Origin: Paucibacter sp. KBW04
GTDB lineage: Bacteria; Pseudomonadota; Gammaproteobacteria; Burkholderiales; Burkholderiaceae_C
Direction: 5' to 3'
DNA length: 64,000 bases
Assembly: GCF_003852425.1 (NCBI RefSeq)
Contig: NZ_QAJN01000013.1
Location: forward strand, 1-64,000
Part shown: positions 8,070 through 17,016 of the stretch, in pieces
Numbering within the stretch: the stretch's first letter is position 1
Layout: every line of letters starts with the position of its first letter
Notes under the pieces: model-generated
Databases searched by the model: none
What the model saw: only the letters and a program-made list of their open reading frames with translations
What the model was told of the DNA's origin: nothing
Position numbers and translations under genes: made by a program

Positions 8070-9557
8070 TCAAGCCAAGGCGACCGGCGAGCGGGCCGAT
8101 GCTTGAGCCCGGCCCTCCAGCCAGGCCTGCAGACCTGCCAGCGCACCCTCGGCATAACCCCAGGTGACGACGGTCGGTGCCTTCACGTCCAGGGCCTGGA
8201 AGGGGTTCCACAGCACCAGATGCAAATCGGGTTGCCAGCCAGCCGCCGCTGCGTTGTAACGGGCGCGGTGGTTGGAGGCCAGCACGTTGATGCGACCGTC
8301 GGCCGGCACCTCGGCCCAGTTGAGCGCATCGATGCTGTCCAGGGCCACAAACTCCACGTCGGCAAAACCGGTGAACAGGCTGCGCACCAGCTGACCCGAG
8401 GGGCCGGCTTCGGAGACACCGTCGCTGTCCACGCTGGCTTGCGTGTAGACGCGCAGGGGCTGATTCAAAGCCGGCGCCTTGGCGCCGTGCAGGGCGGCCA
8501 GGCCAGCGGCCCAGGCGGCGCGCATCAGCTGGTCGTCCAGCTGGCGTTGCTCGAATTCGTAATCGTCGTGGCGCACCGGGTAGGCGTCGGCCAAAGCGTC
8601 CAGGCGAGCCCGGGCCTTCTGACCTTGGGCCAGGGTCAGCTCGCCCTTGTCAAAGGCTTCACGCAGGGCCTGGATGGAGGCAGCCTGCTCCTCCAGGCTG
8701 CCCTGGGCCAGGATCATGTCGGCACCGGCTTGAATGGCCATCACGGCAGCACGGGCGTAGCCATAGCGCTCGTAAATGGCTTTCATCATCAGCGCGTCGG
8801 TGATGACCACGCCCTCGTAGCCCCACTCGCGGCGCAGGATGTCGCCCAGGATCTTGGTCGACAGGGTGGCCGGATGCTCGGGGTCGATTTGCGGGTAGAC
8901 GATATGAGCCGTCATCACGGCCGGCGCTTCATCGCGCAAGGCCTTGAAGGGGCGCAACTCCAGCGCGTCCAGCTCGGCGCGGGACTTGTCCACCGTCGGC
9001 AGGGCCAGGTGCGAGTCCACATGGGTGTCGCCGTGACCGGGGAAATGCTTGACGCAGCAAGCCACGCCTTCGGCCAGGGAGCCGCGCATCCAGGCACCGG
9101 CCAAACGCGTGACCTCATCGGCGTCTTCGGAGAAGCTGCGCTCGGCGATCACCGGGTTGGCAGGGTTGTTATTGATGTCCAGCACCGGCGCAAAGTTCCA
9201 GTTGATGCCGATGGAACGCAGACCCCGCGCCACCGCTGCACCGACCTGCTCGGACAAAGCCGCATCACCCGCCGCACCCAAGGCCATGGCCGAAGGGGCT
9301 TGCGGCAAGAAGGTGGCACGCACCACCGAGCCGCCCTCTTGATCGAGGCCGATCAGGGCCTGCGGGCCCATCACATTGCGCAGATCGCTGGTGAGCTGCT
9401 TCACCTCGGCTTCAGTGCCCAGGTTTTTGCGGAACAGGCAGACCGCGCGCACCTTGTTGACGCGCAGGAACTCGGCCGTGGCCAGATCCAGGCTCTTGCC
9501 CTGGATGTCGACCATGACCAGCTGGCCCGGGTGAAAGCCGGAATGAAAATCGCTCAT
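8070..9557 (-). CDS. nagZ: Cytoplasmic beta-N-acetylhexosaminidase, GH3 family (NagZ-like)
   Basis: A 495-residue protein without signal peptide. The TIM-barrel half carries the NagZ signatures: LIGLDQEGGSVVR, NWNFAPVLDIN, the mobile loop KHFPGHGDTHVDSH (170-183) with its His-Asp acid/base, and the nucleophile Asp254 in GVVITDALMM. It is longer than minimal NagZ (about 340 residues), with an extra C-terminal domain as in two-domain GH3 enzymes. It should remove non-reducing GlcNAc from chitooligosaccharides or GlcNAc-anhMurNAc in the cytoplasm, matching the AmpG-like permease encoded next. The symbol is by homology; the genome may encode another housekeeping NagZ. Confidence 0.85.
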   Translation of the reverse strand: MSDFHSGFHPGQLVMVDIQGKSLDLATAEFLRVNKVRAVCLFRKNLGTEAEVKQLTSDLRNVMGPQALIGLDQEGGSVVRATFLPQAPSAMALGAAGDAALSEQVGAAVARGLRSIGINWNFAPVLDINNNPANPVIAERSFSEDADEVTRLAGAWMRGSLAEGVACCVKHFPGHGDTHVDSHLALPTVDKSRAELDALELRPFKALRDEAPAVMTAHIVYPQIDPEHPATLSTKILGDILRREWGYEGVVITDALMMKAIYERYGYARAAVMAIQAGADMILAQGSLEEQAASIQALREAFDKGELTLAQGQKARARLDALADAYPVRHDDYEFEQRQLDDQLMRAAWAAGLAALHGAKAPALNQPLRVYTQASVDSDGVSEAGPSGQLVRSLFTGFADVEFVALDSIDALNWAEVPADGRINVLASNHRARYNAAAAGWQPDLHLVLWNPFQALDVKAPTVVTWGYAEGALAGLQAWLEGRAQASARSPVALA

Positions 9558-9585
9558 GAAAAAATACTCAGGCTAACGGGCTAAA

Positions 9586-10638
9586 TCAATGGGTCTTGGT
9601 GACTTTGGCCAGATGCGGCGGTTGATCAGGATTGCGGCCGCGCGCGCGGGCCAAGGCTTCGACCATGGGGTAGAAGCTCTGCACCACGGCGATGGCGTCC
9701 AGATCTTCATTGCCGGTGCAGGCCAGGGGCAGTTCGGCACCCGGCGTGCCAGCAGGCGCAGCCAGCAACACACGAGCACCACGGCCACGCATTTCTTCGG
9801 CCAGGGCCAGCAGGCCGGCTTGGGCCGGGCCGCGCGGCGCGAACACCAGCATGGGGTAGCCTTCTTCGATCAAGGCCATGGGGCCATGCTTGACCTCGGC
9901 GCCCGAGAACGCCTCGGCCTGGATACCGCAAGTTTCCTTGAACTTCAAGGCGGCTTCCTGAGCAATCGCCAGGCCCGTGCCACGGCCGATCACGAACAGG
10001 CGGTTGGCGGGGGCCAGCACGTCCACGGCTACGTCCCAGCGCTGGGCAGCGGCTTGGGTCAGGGCCTCAGGCAATTGCTGCAAGGCGGCTTGCAGGTCTT
10101 CGTCCTCACCCCAGGCGGCCACCACACGGGCACCGGCCACCAGCTGGGCGATATAGCTCTTGGTCGCGGCCACGCTGGTCTCGGGGCCGGCATGCAGGGG
10201 GAACACATACTGCGCGGCATCGGCCAGGGGCGAGCCATCGGCGTTCACGAAAGCCACGGTGCGGGCGCCACCAGCGCGAAAGAATTTCGTCGGCGCCACC
10301 AGATCGGGGCTTTGGCCGGACTGCGAGAAGGCCAACGACACCAGGCCTTCGCAAGCGATCTTGCTTTGGTACAGGGTCACCAAGGACATGGGCAGGGAGG
10401 TGACCAGACGACCCATGCGGGCCATCATCAGATAAGCCATGTAGTGAGCGGCGTGGTCGGAGCTGCCACGGGCCACGGTCAGCAGCGAGGTGGGCGGCTT
10501 CTCGCGCAGGGCTGCGCCCAGATCGGCATAGGCCGATTGATCGGCAGCCAGCTGGCGCGCCACCACTTCGGGGGCGCTCAAGGCTTCGGCCAGCATGCGC
10601 GTCTTCAAGTTCGCCAACGAGGAATCAAGCGAGGTCAA
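9586..10638 (-). CDS. Glucosamine-6-phosphate deaminase, SIS type (NagB-II)
   Basis: A 350-residue protein with two SIS sugar-isomerase domains (TVARGSSDHAAHY; LAFSQSGQSPD; VIGRGTGLAIAQEAALKFKETCGIQAEAFSGAEVKHGPMALIE). It resembles the isomerase half of GlmS but lacks the glutamine amidotransferase domain, which is the hallmark of NagB-II, converting glucosamine-6-P to fructose-6-P and ammonia. I chose the TTG at 10636-10638 because an aaggag ribosome-binding site precedes it by six bases; it overlaps the end of nagA by 14 bases. The ATG at 10596 has no clear ribosome-binding site. Confidence 0.88.
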   Translation of the reverse strand: MTSLDSSLANLKTRMLAEALSAPEVVARQLAADQSAYADLGAALREKPPTSLLTVARGSSDHAAHYMAYLMMARMGRLVTSLPMSLVTLYQSKIACEGLVSLAFSQSGQSPDLVAPTKFFRAGGARTVAFVNADGSPLADAAQYVFPLHAGPETSVAATKSYIAQLVAGARVVAAWGEDEDLQAALQQLPEALTQAAAQRWDVAVDVLAPANRLFVIGRGTGLAIAQEAALKFKETCGIQAEAFSGAEVKHGPMALIEEGYPMLVFAPRGPAQAGLLALAEEMRGRGARVLLAAPAGTPGAELPLACTGNEDLDAIAVVQSFYPMVEALARARGRNPDQPPHLAKVTKTH

Positions 10639-11755
10639 TTTCTTCTCCTTCAACAACCACTCGCTGCAGCTGCAGCTCACGGTCCAACACCACCAAATCA
10701 GCCCAAGCACCGACCGTCAACTGACCTCGATCACTCAAACCCATGTATTCCGCCGCATGGCTGGAGACGCGCCGCGAGGCGTCTTCGATCTCAAGCCCGA
10801 TACCGACCAGATTGCGCAAGGCCTGGTCCATCGTCAAGGTGCTACCTGCCAGGGTGCCGTCAGGGAGACGTACGCCCCCCATGCACTTGGTGACGGTATG
10901 ACGTCCGAGCTTGTAGTCGCCGTCCGGCTGGCCGGCCGCGGCCGTCGAGTCCGTCACGCAGAACATGCAAGGAATCGAGCGCAAAGCCACGCGGATGGCG
11001 CCGGGATGCACATGCAAGAGATCGGGAATGATCTCGGCATAACGTGCATGGGCCAGGGCCGCGCCCACCATGCCGGGTTCGCGATGGTGCAAGCCGGTCA
11101 TGGCGTTGAACAGATGCGTGAAGCCTTGGGCGCCATGCTCCAGGGCGGCCACGCCGTCCTCGTAAGTGCCCAGGGTGTGGCCGATCTGCACCTGATAGCC
11201 GGCTGCGCGCAGCTCGGTGATCAGTTCCAGATTGCCGGGCAACTCGGGCGCCAGCGTGATCAGCTTGATGGGGGCCAGGGCATTGAGCTCGCTGACCTCC
11301 TGCATGGCCGCGGGCTTGGCGAAGTCAGGCTGCGCGCCCAGCTTGCCGGGGTTGATATAGGGGCCTTCCAGGTGCACGCCCAGCACGCGGGCGCCCTGCG
11401 GGTCGCGTTCGCGGCAGATCGGCCCCAAGGCGGCCAGGGCGCTGCGGATTTCCTCCATAGGCGCCGTCATCGTGGTGGCCAGCAGCGAAGTCGTGCCGTG
11501 GCGCACATGCAGCTTGGAGATCTCGCGGGCGGCCTCGCCGCCTTCCATGGTGTCGTGGCCGCCACCGCCGTGCACATGCACGTCGATAAAGCCCGGCAGC
11601 ACGATGGGCAGGGCCAGCTTGTCATGCCTGACCTGGGCTTCCGACACCGGCTCGCCGCTGATGGCCGTGATGCGCCCCGCGCTTTGGGTGAGGCGTCCGC
11701 GTACAAAGCCTTGCGGCGTCAGCACATAGCCATCAATGTGTTGGAAATCCCCCAT
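10625..11755 (-). CDS. nagA: N-acetylglucosamine-6-phosphate deacetylase
   Basis: A 376-residue amidohydrolase with all the NagA landmarks in order: HVHG (60-63), HLEGP (128-132), GHT (192-194), HLFNAM (214-219) and catalytic Asp269 in CVTDSTAAAG. It deacetylates GlcNAc-6-P to glucosamine-6-P in the cytoplasm, feeding the NagB-II encoded next. An agaggag ribosome-binding site sits ten bases before the ATG. Confidence 0.96.
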   Translation of the reverse strand: MGDFQHIDGYVLTPQGFVRGRLTQSAGRITAISGEPVSEAQVRHDKLALPIVLPGFIDVHVHGGGGHDTMEGGEAAREISKLHVRHGTTSLLATTMTAPMEEIRSALAALGPICRERDPQGARVLGVHLEGPYINPGKLGAQPDFAKPAAMQEVSELNALAPIKLITLAPELPGNLELITELRAAGYQVQIGHTLGTYEDGVAALEHGAQGFTHLFNAMTGLHHREPGMVGAALAHARYAEIIPDLLHVHPGAIRVALRSIPCMFCVTDSTAAAGQPDGDYKLGRHTVTKCMGGVRLPDGTLAGSTLTMDQALRNLVGIGLEIEDASRRVSSHAAEYMGLSDRGQLTVGAWADLVVLDRELQLQRVVVEGEEIDLA

Positions 11756-11779
11756 CCCTGCACTGCTCCTCTTTGTATT

Positions 11780-12511
11780 TCAGTCTTCGCGCCGCATCTC
11801 GGCCACGAAGTCGTAGTAATCGCTGCGGCAATAGGAATGGGTCAGCTCCACGGCATGACCCGATTCCAGATAACCCACCCGCGTGATGAATAGCACCGCT
11901 TGGCCCACCGGCACTTCCAGCAGGCCGGCCAATTTGGCGTCGGCATTGATGGCGCGGATGTGTTGCAGCGCGCGTACCGGCGCGCCACCCAGGGTCTGCA
12001 GATGTTCGTAAAGCGAGGCCTCGACGGCGGCAGGATCGGGCAGCACCGCCTCGGGCAGCACGCTGACCTCGTAAGCCATCACCACCGTATCGGCCAGGCG
12101 CAGACGCTCCAGGCGCGCCACGCGGCCGCCGGTGGAGAGGCCCAGGCTCAGTTGCTCATCGGGCGCGGCGGGCGTGAAGCTGCGGGTCAGCCAGCGCGAG
12201 CTGGGGCGAAAACCCCGCTGCTGCAGCTCTTCCGAGAAACTGGTCAGGCGCGACAGCGGCTGCTCCAGCTTGGGCGCGATGTAATTGCCCGAACCGCGCT
12301 TGCGCACGATCATGCCTTGTTCAACCAAGCGGTCGATGGCCTTGCGTGCGGTCACACGCGAGATTTCCAGCTGCTCCGACAAGACCCGCTCCGAAGGCAA
12401 GGCTTCATCGGCCAGGAACAGGCCTTCACGAATGGCCTGGGCCAGCTTTTGTGCCAGCTGCATATACAGCGGCGAGGCGGCTTGAGGATCCGGCTTGAAT
12501 TGAAATGGCAT
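11780..12511 (-). CDS. nagQ: GntR/HutC-family regulator of the nag genes (NagQ-like)
   Basis: A 243-residue regulator with an N-terminal GntR winged helix (PLYMQLAQKLAQAI; LPSERVLSEQLEISRVTARKAIDRLVEQGMIVRKRGSGNYIAP) and a C-terminal UTRA effector domain of the type that binds phosphorylated amino sugars. It is encoded between the kinase and nagA and is the natural candidate for the repeated TTGGTW-N6-TGGTATTR motif. The ATG at 12511 is chosen; an in-frame TTG at 12520 would overlap the kinase stop. Repression relieved by GlcNAc-6-P or GlcN-6-P is the family expectation. Confidence 0.86.
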   Translation of the reverse strand: MPFQFKPDPQAASPLYMQLAQKLAQAIREGLFLADEALPSERVLSEQLEISRVTARKAIDRLVEQGMIVRKRGSGNYIAPKLEQPLSRLTSFSEELQQRGFRPSSRWLTRSFTPAAPDEQLSLGLSTGGRVARLERLRLADTVVMAYEVSVLPEAVLPDPAAVEASLYEHLQTLGGAPVRALQHIRAINADAKLAGLLEVPVGQAVLFITRVGYLESGHAVELTHSYCRSDYYDFVAEMRRED

Positions 12512-12516
12512 GGCGG

Positions 12517-13455
12517 TCAATTTCCCAATTTTTGGAGGACCTGGCGAACCAGATGCAAGGCACCATCGGCGGAATCACCCTGGGGCGAAACGCAACGGCC
12601 GGCAATGGTGCCTGAGAAATTCGGTGCCAAGCGCAGGGCGATGCTGCCGCACAAGGCCAGGGGCAAGTCGGCCGCCGGGTCCAGCGCCAGCGCCAGACGC
12701 TCCAACTCGACCACGGCCTCTTGCACAAAGCCGACCGCCACCGGGTCGACGTTCGGCCCTTCGGCATGGTCAAACACCAGGCGAGCCAGGCTGGCATACG
12801 CATGCTGACCGGCTTGGGCGCACCAGGCCAGGATGGGCTCACGCTCATCGGAGCCCACGACGGCAAACACCGCGCGGGCCAGCGGGCCCACCGGCACCCG
12901 ACCGTCCTGCGCCTGGTGGGCATGGCGTATGGCCTTCAGGCCCAACCAAGCACCGCTGCCTTCGTCACCACAGATCCAGCCCCAGCCGCTGATGCAGGCG
13001 CGCGAGCCATCGCGGCGCAAAACCTCGCCCACCGTGCCGGTGCCGGCCGCCACCACGGCGCCGGGCTGGCCGCCATGGGCGCCCAGGACGGTGGTGAAAC
13101 CGTCGCCATCCAGCGCCAGCAAGGCGAAGCCGGGCTGCAAGGTCAGGAAGGCCTCGACTTGGGCCGGCACACTGGCGCCCGACAGCCCCAGGCCGATGGC
13201 GTAGTGAGACCAGTCCAACAAATCGCCACCCGCTTGCAGCTGCGCCTGGCGCGCCGCGAGCAAAATATTGGCCCAAGCCTGTTCGGCGCCCTGACCCAGG
13301 GCCGAGGGCCCAGCCTCACCCTGACCGAGGATGCGGCCATTCAAATCACTCAATCGCACCCGCGTCCCGGTGCCACCGCCGTCAACGCCCAAGAAAAAGC
13401 GCACCGAGGCCTTGGCGGATTCCGCACCGAGTGGACAAAGAGTGGTCGTATTCAT
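12517..13455 (-). CDS. nagK: N-acetylglucosamine kinase, BadF/BadG/BcrA/BcrD ATPase family
   Basis: A 312-residue ASKHA-fold kinase with the phosphate-1 motif FLGVDGGGTGTRVRL, the phosphate-2 region VVAAGTGTVGEV, the SGWGWICGDEGSGAWLG segment typical of GlcNAc kinases of this family, and a C-terminal LALCGSIA motif. It would phosphorylate imported GlcNAc. First gene of the operon. The annotated ATG at 13455 has no ribosome-binding site and begins one base after a candidate operator. An internal GTG at 13404, preceded by aagg, is a plausible alternative start that still keeps the whole kinase domain. Confidence 0.85.
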   Translation of the reverse strand: MNTTTLCPLGAESAKASVRFFLGVDGGGTGTRVRLSDLNGRILGQGEAGPSALGQGAEQAWANILLAARQAQLQAGGDLLDWSHYAIGLGLSGASVPAQVEAFLTLQPGFALLALDGDGFTTVLGAHGGQPGAVVAAGTGTVGEVLRRDGSRACISGWGWICGDEGSGAWLGLKAIRHAHQAQDGRVPVGPLARAVFAVVGSDEREPILAWCAQAGQHAYASLARLVFDHAEGPNVDPVAVGFVQEAVVELERLALALDPAADLPLALCGSIALRLAPNFSGTIAGRCVSPQGDSADGALHLVRQVLQKLGN

Positions 13456-13456
13456 A

Positions 13457-13477
13457 TTAATACCAGTCTAGTACCAA
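13457..13477 (-). promoter_or_regulatory. Candidate NagQ operator at the nag operon start
   Basis: On the minus strand this reads TTGGTA-N6-TGGTATTAA. It overlaps the predicted -10 (TAGACT, 13465-13470) and ends one base before the annotated kinase ATG, so a bound regulator would block RNA polymerase directly. Confidence 0.65.
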
Positions 13478-13494
13478 ATTAAAGCCGCCGTCAA
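13465..13494 (-). promoter_or_regulatory. Possible promoter of the nag operon
   Basis: A -35-like TTGACG (13489-13494) and a -10-like TAGACT (13465-13470) are 18 bases apart on the minus strand. Transcription would start around 13458, leaving almost no 5' leader before the ATG. Confidence 0.4.
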
Positions 13495-13560
13495 TCCGTG
13501 TTCTACCCTTGTTGCACATTCATTGCAGCTGGAATGTGTGACACGGTGACCGCCTTGCTG

Positions 13561-13581
13561 CCAATACCAATTTAGAACCAA
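13561..13581 (-). promoter_or_regulatory. Second NagQ-like operator in the same intergenic region
   Basis: On the minus strand this reads TTGGTT-N6-TGGTATTGG. Its centre is about 104 bases upstream of the first operator, close to ten helical turns, so both could be held on the same DNA face. Looping is an inference. Confidence 0.55.
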
Positions 13582-13724
13582 GAAGGCAATCCCAGGCCAA
13601 CCCTAGGCGGCTTAGATTCAGTCCTCTTTAAGACCGTTTCAAAGCCACGCACTAGCCACAAGACCCAAGCCGGGTCGGGGCGGCTATTCTTGAGCCCCTC
13701 CCCCGACCCTGGAGCCCCCATCCC

Positions 13725-14723
13725 GTGAACTTCCTCGCCGCAAACGACGCCGGCGCCGCGCTGCTGCGGCGCATCGCCCATCTGGCCGAGCGCCATCCGC
13801 AGATCGCCCTGCAGCGCCTGCAAACCCTGGAGGACCAGCGCCGGGCGGCCGGCGATGTTGCCGCCGCGCTGGACGCGCTTTATGCCTGCTTCTATCTGCT
13901 GGAGCATCGCGGGCGGGCGCTGGAGTTGCAGGCCCCTTTGCGGGCCGCCCTCATCGAGGCCGCCGGCCTGGCCCTGCAAGCGGCGCGCATCCACGAGGCC
14001 CTGGGCCGCCTGGCCTACCAGCAAGGCGAGTACGCCGAGGCCGCCGAGCGCTGGAGCCGGGCCATCGCCCTGAGCCAACAGACCGGAGACGTGTGGCTGA
14101 GCGTGGCGGCCCGCATCGGCAAGGGCCAGATCCACTACGCCATGGGTGCCTGGGAGCAGGGGCGCGAGGTGCACCGCGAGGCCGCCGATTTGCTAGGCCC
14201 GCTGCAAGACAGCTATCTGGCCGCCAAGCTGGCCCTGAATATCGGCGTGGGCTATTTTGAGACGCAGCAGAATGATGATGCCGAGCGCTATTTCAGCCAC
14301 GGCCTGGCCGCGGCGCGCAGCGGCAAACACCGTGAATACGAGGCCGAGGCGCATTGGCATCTGGCCCGCGCCGCCCTGGTGCGCGGCCGCCTGGATTGGG
14401 CCACGACGGACTGCCGCATTGCCCTGAACATCGCCGGCCGGCTGGGCCATAGCTGGCTGGAAAGCGTGGCCAGCCAGACTTGGACCGAGATCGCCCTGGC
14501 GCGCGGCGATGTGGCCGGCGCCATTCTCAGCAGCCAGCACAGCCTGGAGCTGGCCCGCCGCATTCACTCGCGCCCGCAGGAGGGCTTGGCCCATCTGCAG
14601 TTGGCACGCATGCTGGAACGCCAGGGCGATCTGGCCGGTGCCCTGAGCCATCTGTGGCAACACCTGGCCCTGCGCCAGGAGCTGGACAAGCTCAGCGAGA
14701 AAACTCAGGCAATCGCGGGGTAG
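13725..14723 (+). CDS. Tetratricopeptide-repeat protein
   Basis: A 332-residue, Ala/Leu-rich helical protein made of about seven TPR-like units (ALGRLAYQQGEYAEAAERWSRAIALSQQTGD; KLALNIGVGYFETQQNDDAERYFSHGL; GLAHLQLARMLERQGDLAGALSHLWQHL). No signal peptide or membrane segment is seen. It resembles the N-terminal sensor half of TPR-GGDEF or TPR-kinase proteins but ends where an output domain would start, so it is either a stand-alone scaffold or a truncated relative. The GTG start has ggag ten bases upstream. Its 3' end overlaps map by 19 bases in convergent orientation. Confidence 0.75.
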   Translation: MNFLAANDAGAALLRRIAHLAERHPQIALQRLQTLEDQRRAAGDVAAALDALYACFYLLEHRGRALELQAPLRAALIEAAGLALQAARIHEALGRLAYQQGEYAEAAERWSRAIALSQQTGDVWLSVAARIGKGQIHYAMGAWEQGREVHREAADLLGPLQDSYLAAKLALNIGVGYFETQQNDDAERYFSHGLAAARSGKHREYEAEAHWHLARAALVRGRLDWATTDCRIALNIAGRLGHSWLESVASQTWTEIALARGDVAGAILSSQHSLELARRIHSRPQEGLAHLQLARMLERQGDLAGALSHLWQHLALRQELDKLSEKTQAIAG

Positions 14724-15508
14724 TCGCCATAGCCATCGGGCCAGGGCGTTAGCACCTCGAAGCCCGTGGGCGTGACCAGCACCATATGCTCCCACTGAGC
14801 CGAGAGGGATCGGTCGCGCGTCACCACCGTCCAGCCATCGGCCATGTCCTTGATGTCGCGCTTGCCGGCATTGATCATCGGCTCGATGGTGAAGATCATG
14901 CCCGCCTCCAGGCGCAGGCCATCGCCCCGCTTGCCGAAGTGGAAGACATGGGGCTCATCGTGATAAATCGTGCCGATGCCGTGGCCGCCGTACTCGCGCA
15001 CCACGCTGAAGCCATCGCGGTGCGCCACGCTTTGAATCGCATGGCCCACATCGCCCAAGGTGGCGCCGGGCTTGACCTCGCGGATGCCCGCCACCATGGC
15101 CTCGTAGCAGTTGTTCACCAGGCGCCGCGCCTGGATGCTGGGCTCGCCGACAAAGTACATGCGGCTGGTGTCGCCAAACCAGCCGTCCTTGATGATGGCC
15201 ACATCCAGATTGACGATATCGCCCTTCTTCAGCACCTTGTCTGCCGAGGGGATGCCGTGGCAAACCACCTGATTGACCGAGGTGCACAAGGTCTTGGTAT
15301 AGCCGTGGTAGCCGATATTGGCCGGCGTCACGCCCAGGTCCTTGATGATGAACTCGCGGCAGATGTCGTCCAACTCGCCAGTGCTGACCCCGGGCTGGAC
15401 ATGGGGCTTGATCATCTCCAGCACACGCGCCGCCAAATGACCGGCCTCGCGGGCTTTGACGATCTCTTCGGGTGTACGGATGGCGACCTTGCGTTTGCTG
15501 CTATTCAT
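14705..15508 (-). CDS. map: Methionine aminopeptidase, type I
   Basis: A 267-residue enzyme that removes N-terminal methionine from nascent proteins. Dinuclear metal ligands are visible in VNLDVAIIKDGWFGDTSR (two Asp), GHGIGTIYHDEP (His), MIFTIEPM (Glu) and AQWEHM (Glu). Length and motifs fit the housekeeping type Ia enzyme. It is not beside rpsB/tsf here, so it may be a second copy. The ATG at 15508 was chosen because the family N-terminus (IRTPEEIVKAREAG) follows; upstream in-frame sequence lacks family similarity. Confidence 0.93.
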   Translation of the reverse strand: MNSSKRKVAIRTPEEIVKAREAGHLAARVLEMIKPHVQPGVSTGELDDICREFIIKDLGVTPANIGYHGYTKTLCTSVNQVVCHGIPSADKVLKKGDIVNLDVAIIKDGWFGDTSRMYFVGEPSIQARRLVNNCYEAMVAGIREVKPGATLGDVGHAIQSVAHRDGFSVVREYGGHGIGTIYHDEPHVFHFGKRGDGLRLEAGMIFTIEPMINAGKRDIKDMADGWTVVTRDRSLSAQWEHMVLVTPTGFEVLTPWPDGYGDYPAIA

Positions 15509-15537
15509 GGTGTGGAGATCTGTTAGGTGCCGTATTT

Positions 15538-17016
15538 TCACCCACGCCGAGGCCGCAGCCGCCGCCAGCCCATCCAGGCTCCGCTCAGGCACAGGGCCAA
15601 ACCAGCCCCGCCAAAGCCCAGCATCCAAGCGTCCCACAGCGGACGCAGGGCGAGGAATTGAGGCAGGTCGAAACTGTGCAAAAAGGCGAACAACCAGCGC
15701 TCCACCCTTTGGAGGCGGTTGCTGGTTTGCAGCAGGGCTCCGCTGGCCGGATCCACTTCCACCCAATGCGCTTGGGCGTCATCGAACACCAGGCGCAGCG
15801 CGGGTAGCGGGCGCTCGCGCTGGCCCGTCATGGTGTGAGGTTCACGGGCGTAGTAATAGGCGTCATAGGCATGCAGCCACTGGCGCTGTTCGACGCGAGC
15901 CTGCGGCAGCATAGGCGCGGCGGCCGCCAGCAAGGCAGCCTCATCCAGCGCCTGCACCGGCCGCGCCTGCGCGTCCAGCAACAAGCCGCCGCCCTGGCTT
16001 TGCGCCCACACAAACTGCTGGCCGCCCACCCGCCGCCATTCCAGCGTACGGGCTGCGATGCCCCGCTCGGCCAATGTCGCCAGCACGGCGCTGGGCTGCG
16101 GCCCTTGTTGCGCTTGCACAGGTCCGCCCGCGTAAGCCTGCCTATCCAGCTTGGGGCCGCTGGCATCAAACACCCGCCAGGGGTTGAGCGAGAGCAGGCC
16201 GCTCAGAACCCAGGTCAGCGCCAACAAACCACCACCCAAGCCCAGCAGATGATGCCAACGCGCCAGCGGCGCGCGATAGGGCGAGCGCGAGCCGCTCTTG
16301 TAGCGCCCCTTGAAACGCCAGCGCCAGATGCCCACCACCAGCCCGCTCAGACCCAGCACCGAGCCCGCCAGCGACAGGCCAATGACGATGTCCGTCCACC
16401 AAGGCCCCAGCGCCCCGCCGCGGAAGATGTAGAGCCAGTGCAACCAAGCCCCCGCCCAGCCCCAGGTCCGCTCGGTCAAGCTGGCATCACGCACCACCTC
16501 GCCGCTGACGGCGCTGACGTACAGCCAGCTGCGCGCCTCATCTTGCATGGCGACCCGGTGCAAAGGCCGATAGGCATCAAGCGCGCGGGAGTGCGTCCAG
16601 GCGTCCTCCTGCACCGGCCCCAGGCTCTGCCCCGCCACGCCGCCGGCGAAGTGGCGCGCGGCGGCCACCGCCTCCTCCTCGCTCACGGCCATGATGCGCT
16701 GACCCGTCAGCGCATCCACCGCCACCAGGGTCTTACGGCCGTCGCCGAAGAAGTAGCGCGGCTGGCCGGCCACGCTGGCCAGCCGCCAAAGCTTGGGCTC
16801 GCGCAGGCCGGAGGCCTGCAGAGCCTGCTCCAAAGGGATGCAGCAGCCCTGCGTTTGCAGCGGCGCCAGCCCACGCAATTGCTCGGCCGGGGTCAGCTTG
16901 GGGTAGCCCACATAAAGCATCACCAGGCCGGAAACAAACCACAGCGCCATCACCAGGCACAGGCCGATACCGGCCCAGCGATGCAAGAGATAAAGCCAGC
17001 GCCGCCACTGATGCAT
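15538..17016 (-). CDS. PepSY-associated transmembrane protein
   Basis: A 492-residue inner-membrane protein with an N-terminal anchor (WLYLLHRWAGIGLCLVMALWFVSGLVMLYVGYP), a middle membrane pair and C-terminal segments separated by large periplasmic PepSY-like stretches (LDAYRPLHRVAMQDEARSWLYVSAVSGEVV; LVFDDAQAHWVEVDPASGALL). Such proteins accompany TonB receptors in siderophore or metal uptake, sometimes as ferric reductases. Its ATG overlaps the receptor stop (TGATG), so the two are translationally coupled. Confidence 0.85.
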   Translation of the reverse strand: MHQWRRWLYLLHRWAGIGLCLVMALWFVSGLVMLYVGYPKLTPAEQLRGLAPLQTQGCCIPLEQALQASGLREPKLWRLASVAGQPRYFFGDGRKTLVAVDALTGQRIMAVSEEEAVAAARHFAGGVAGQSLGPVQEDAWTHSRALDAYRPLHRVAMQDEARSWLYVSAVSGEVVRDASLTERTWGWAGAWLHWLYIFRGGALGPWWTDIVIGLSLAGSVLGLSGLVVGIWRWRFKGRYKSGSRSPYRAPLARWHHLLGLGGGLLALTWVLSGLLSLNPWRVFDASGPKLDRQAYAGGPVQAQQGPQPSAVLATLAERGIAARTLEWRRVGGQQFVWAQSQGGGLLLDAQARPVQALDEAALLAAAAPMLPQARVEQRQWLHAYDAYYYAREPHTMTGQRERPLPALRLVFDDAQAHWVEVDPASGALLQTSNRLQRVERWLFAFLHSFDLPQFLALRPLWDAWMLGFGGAGLALCLSGAWMGWRRLRPRRG

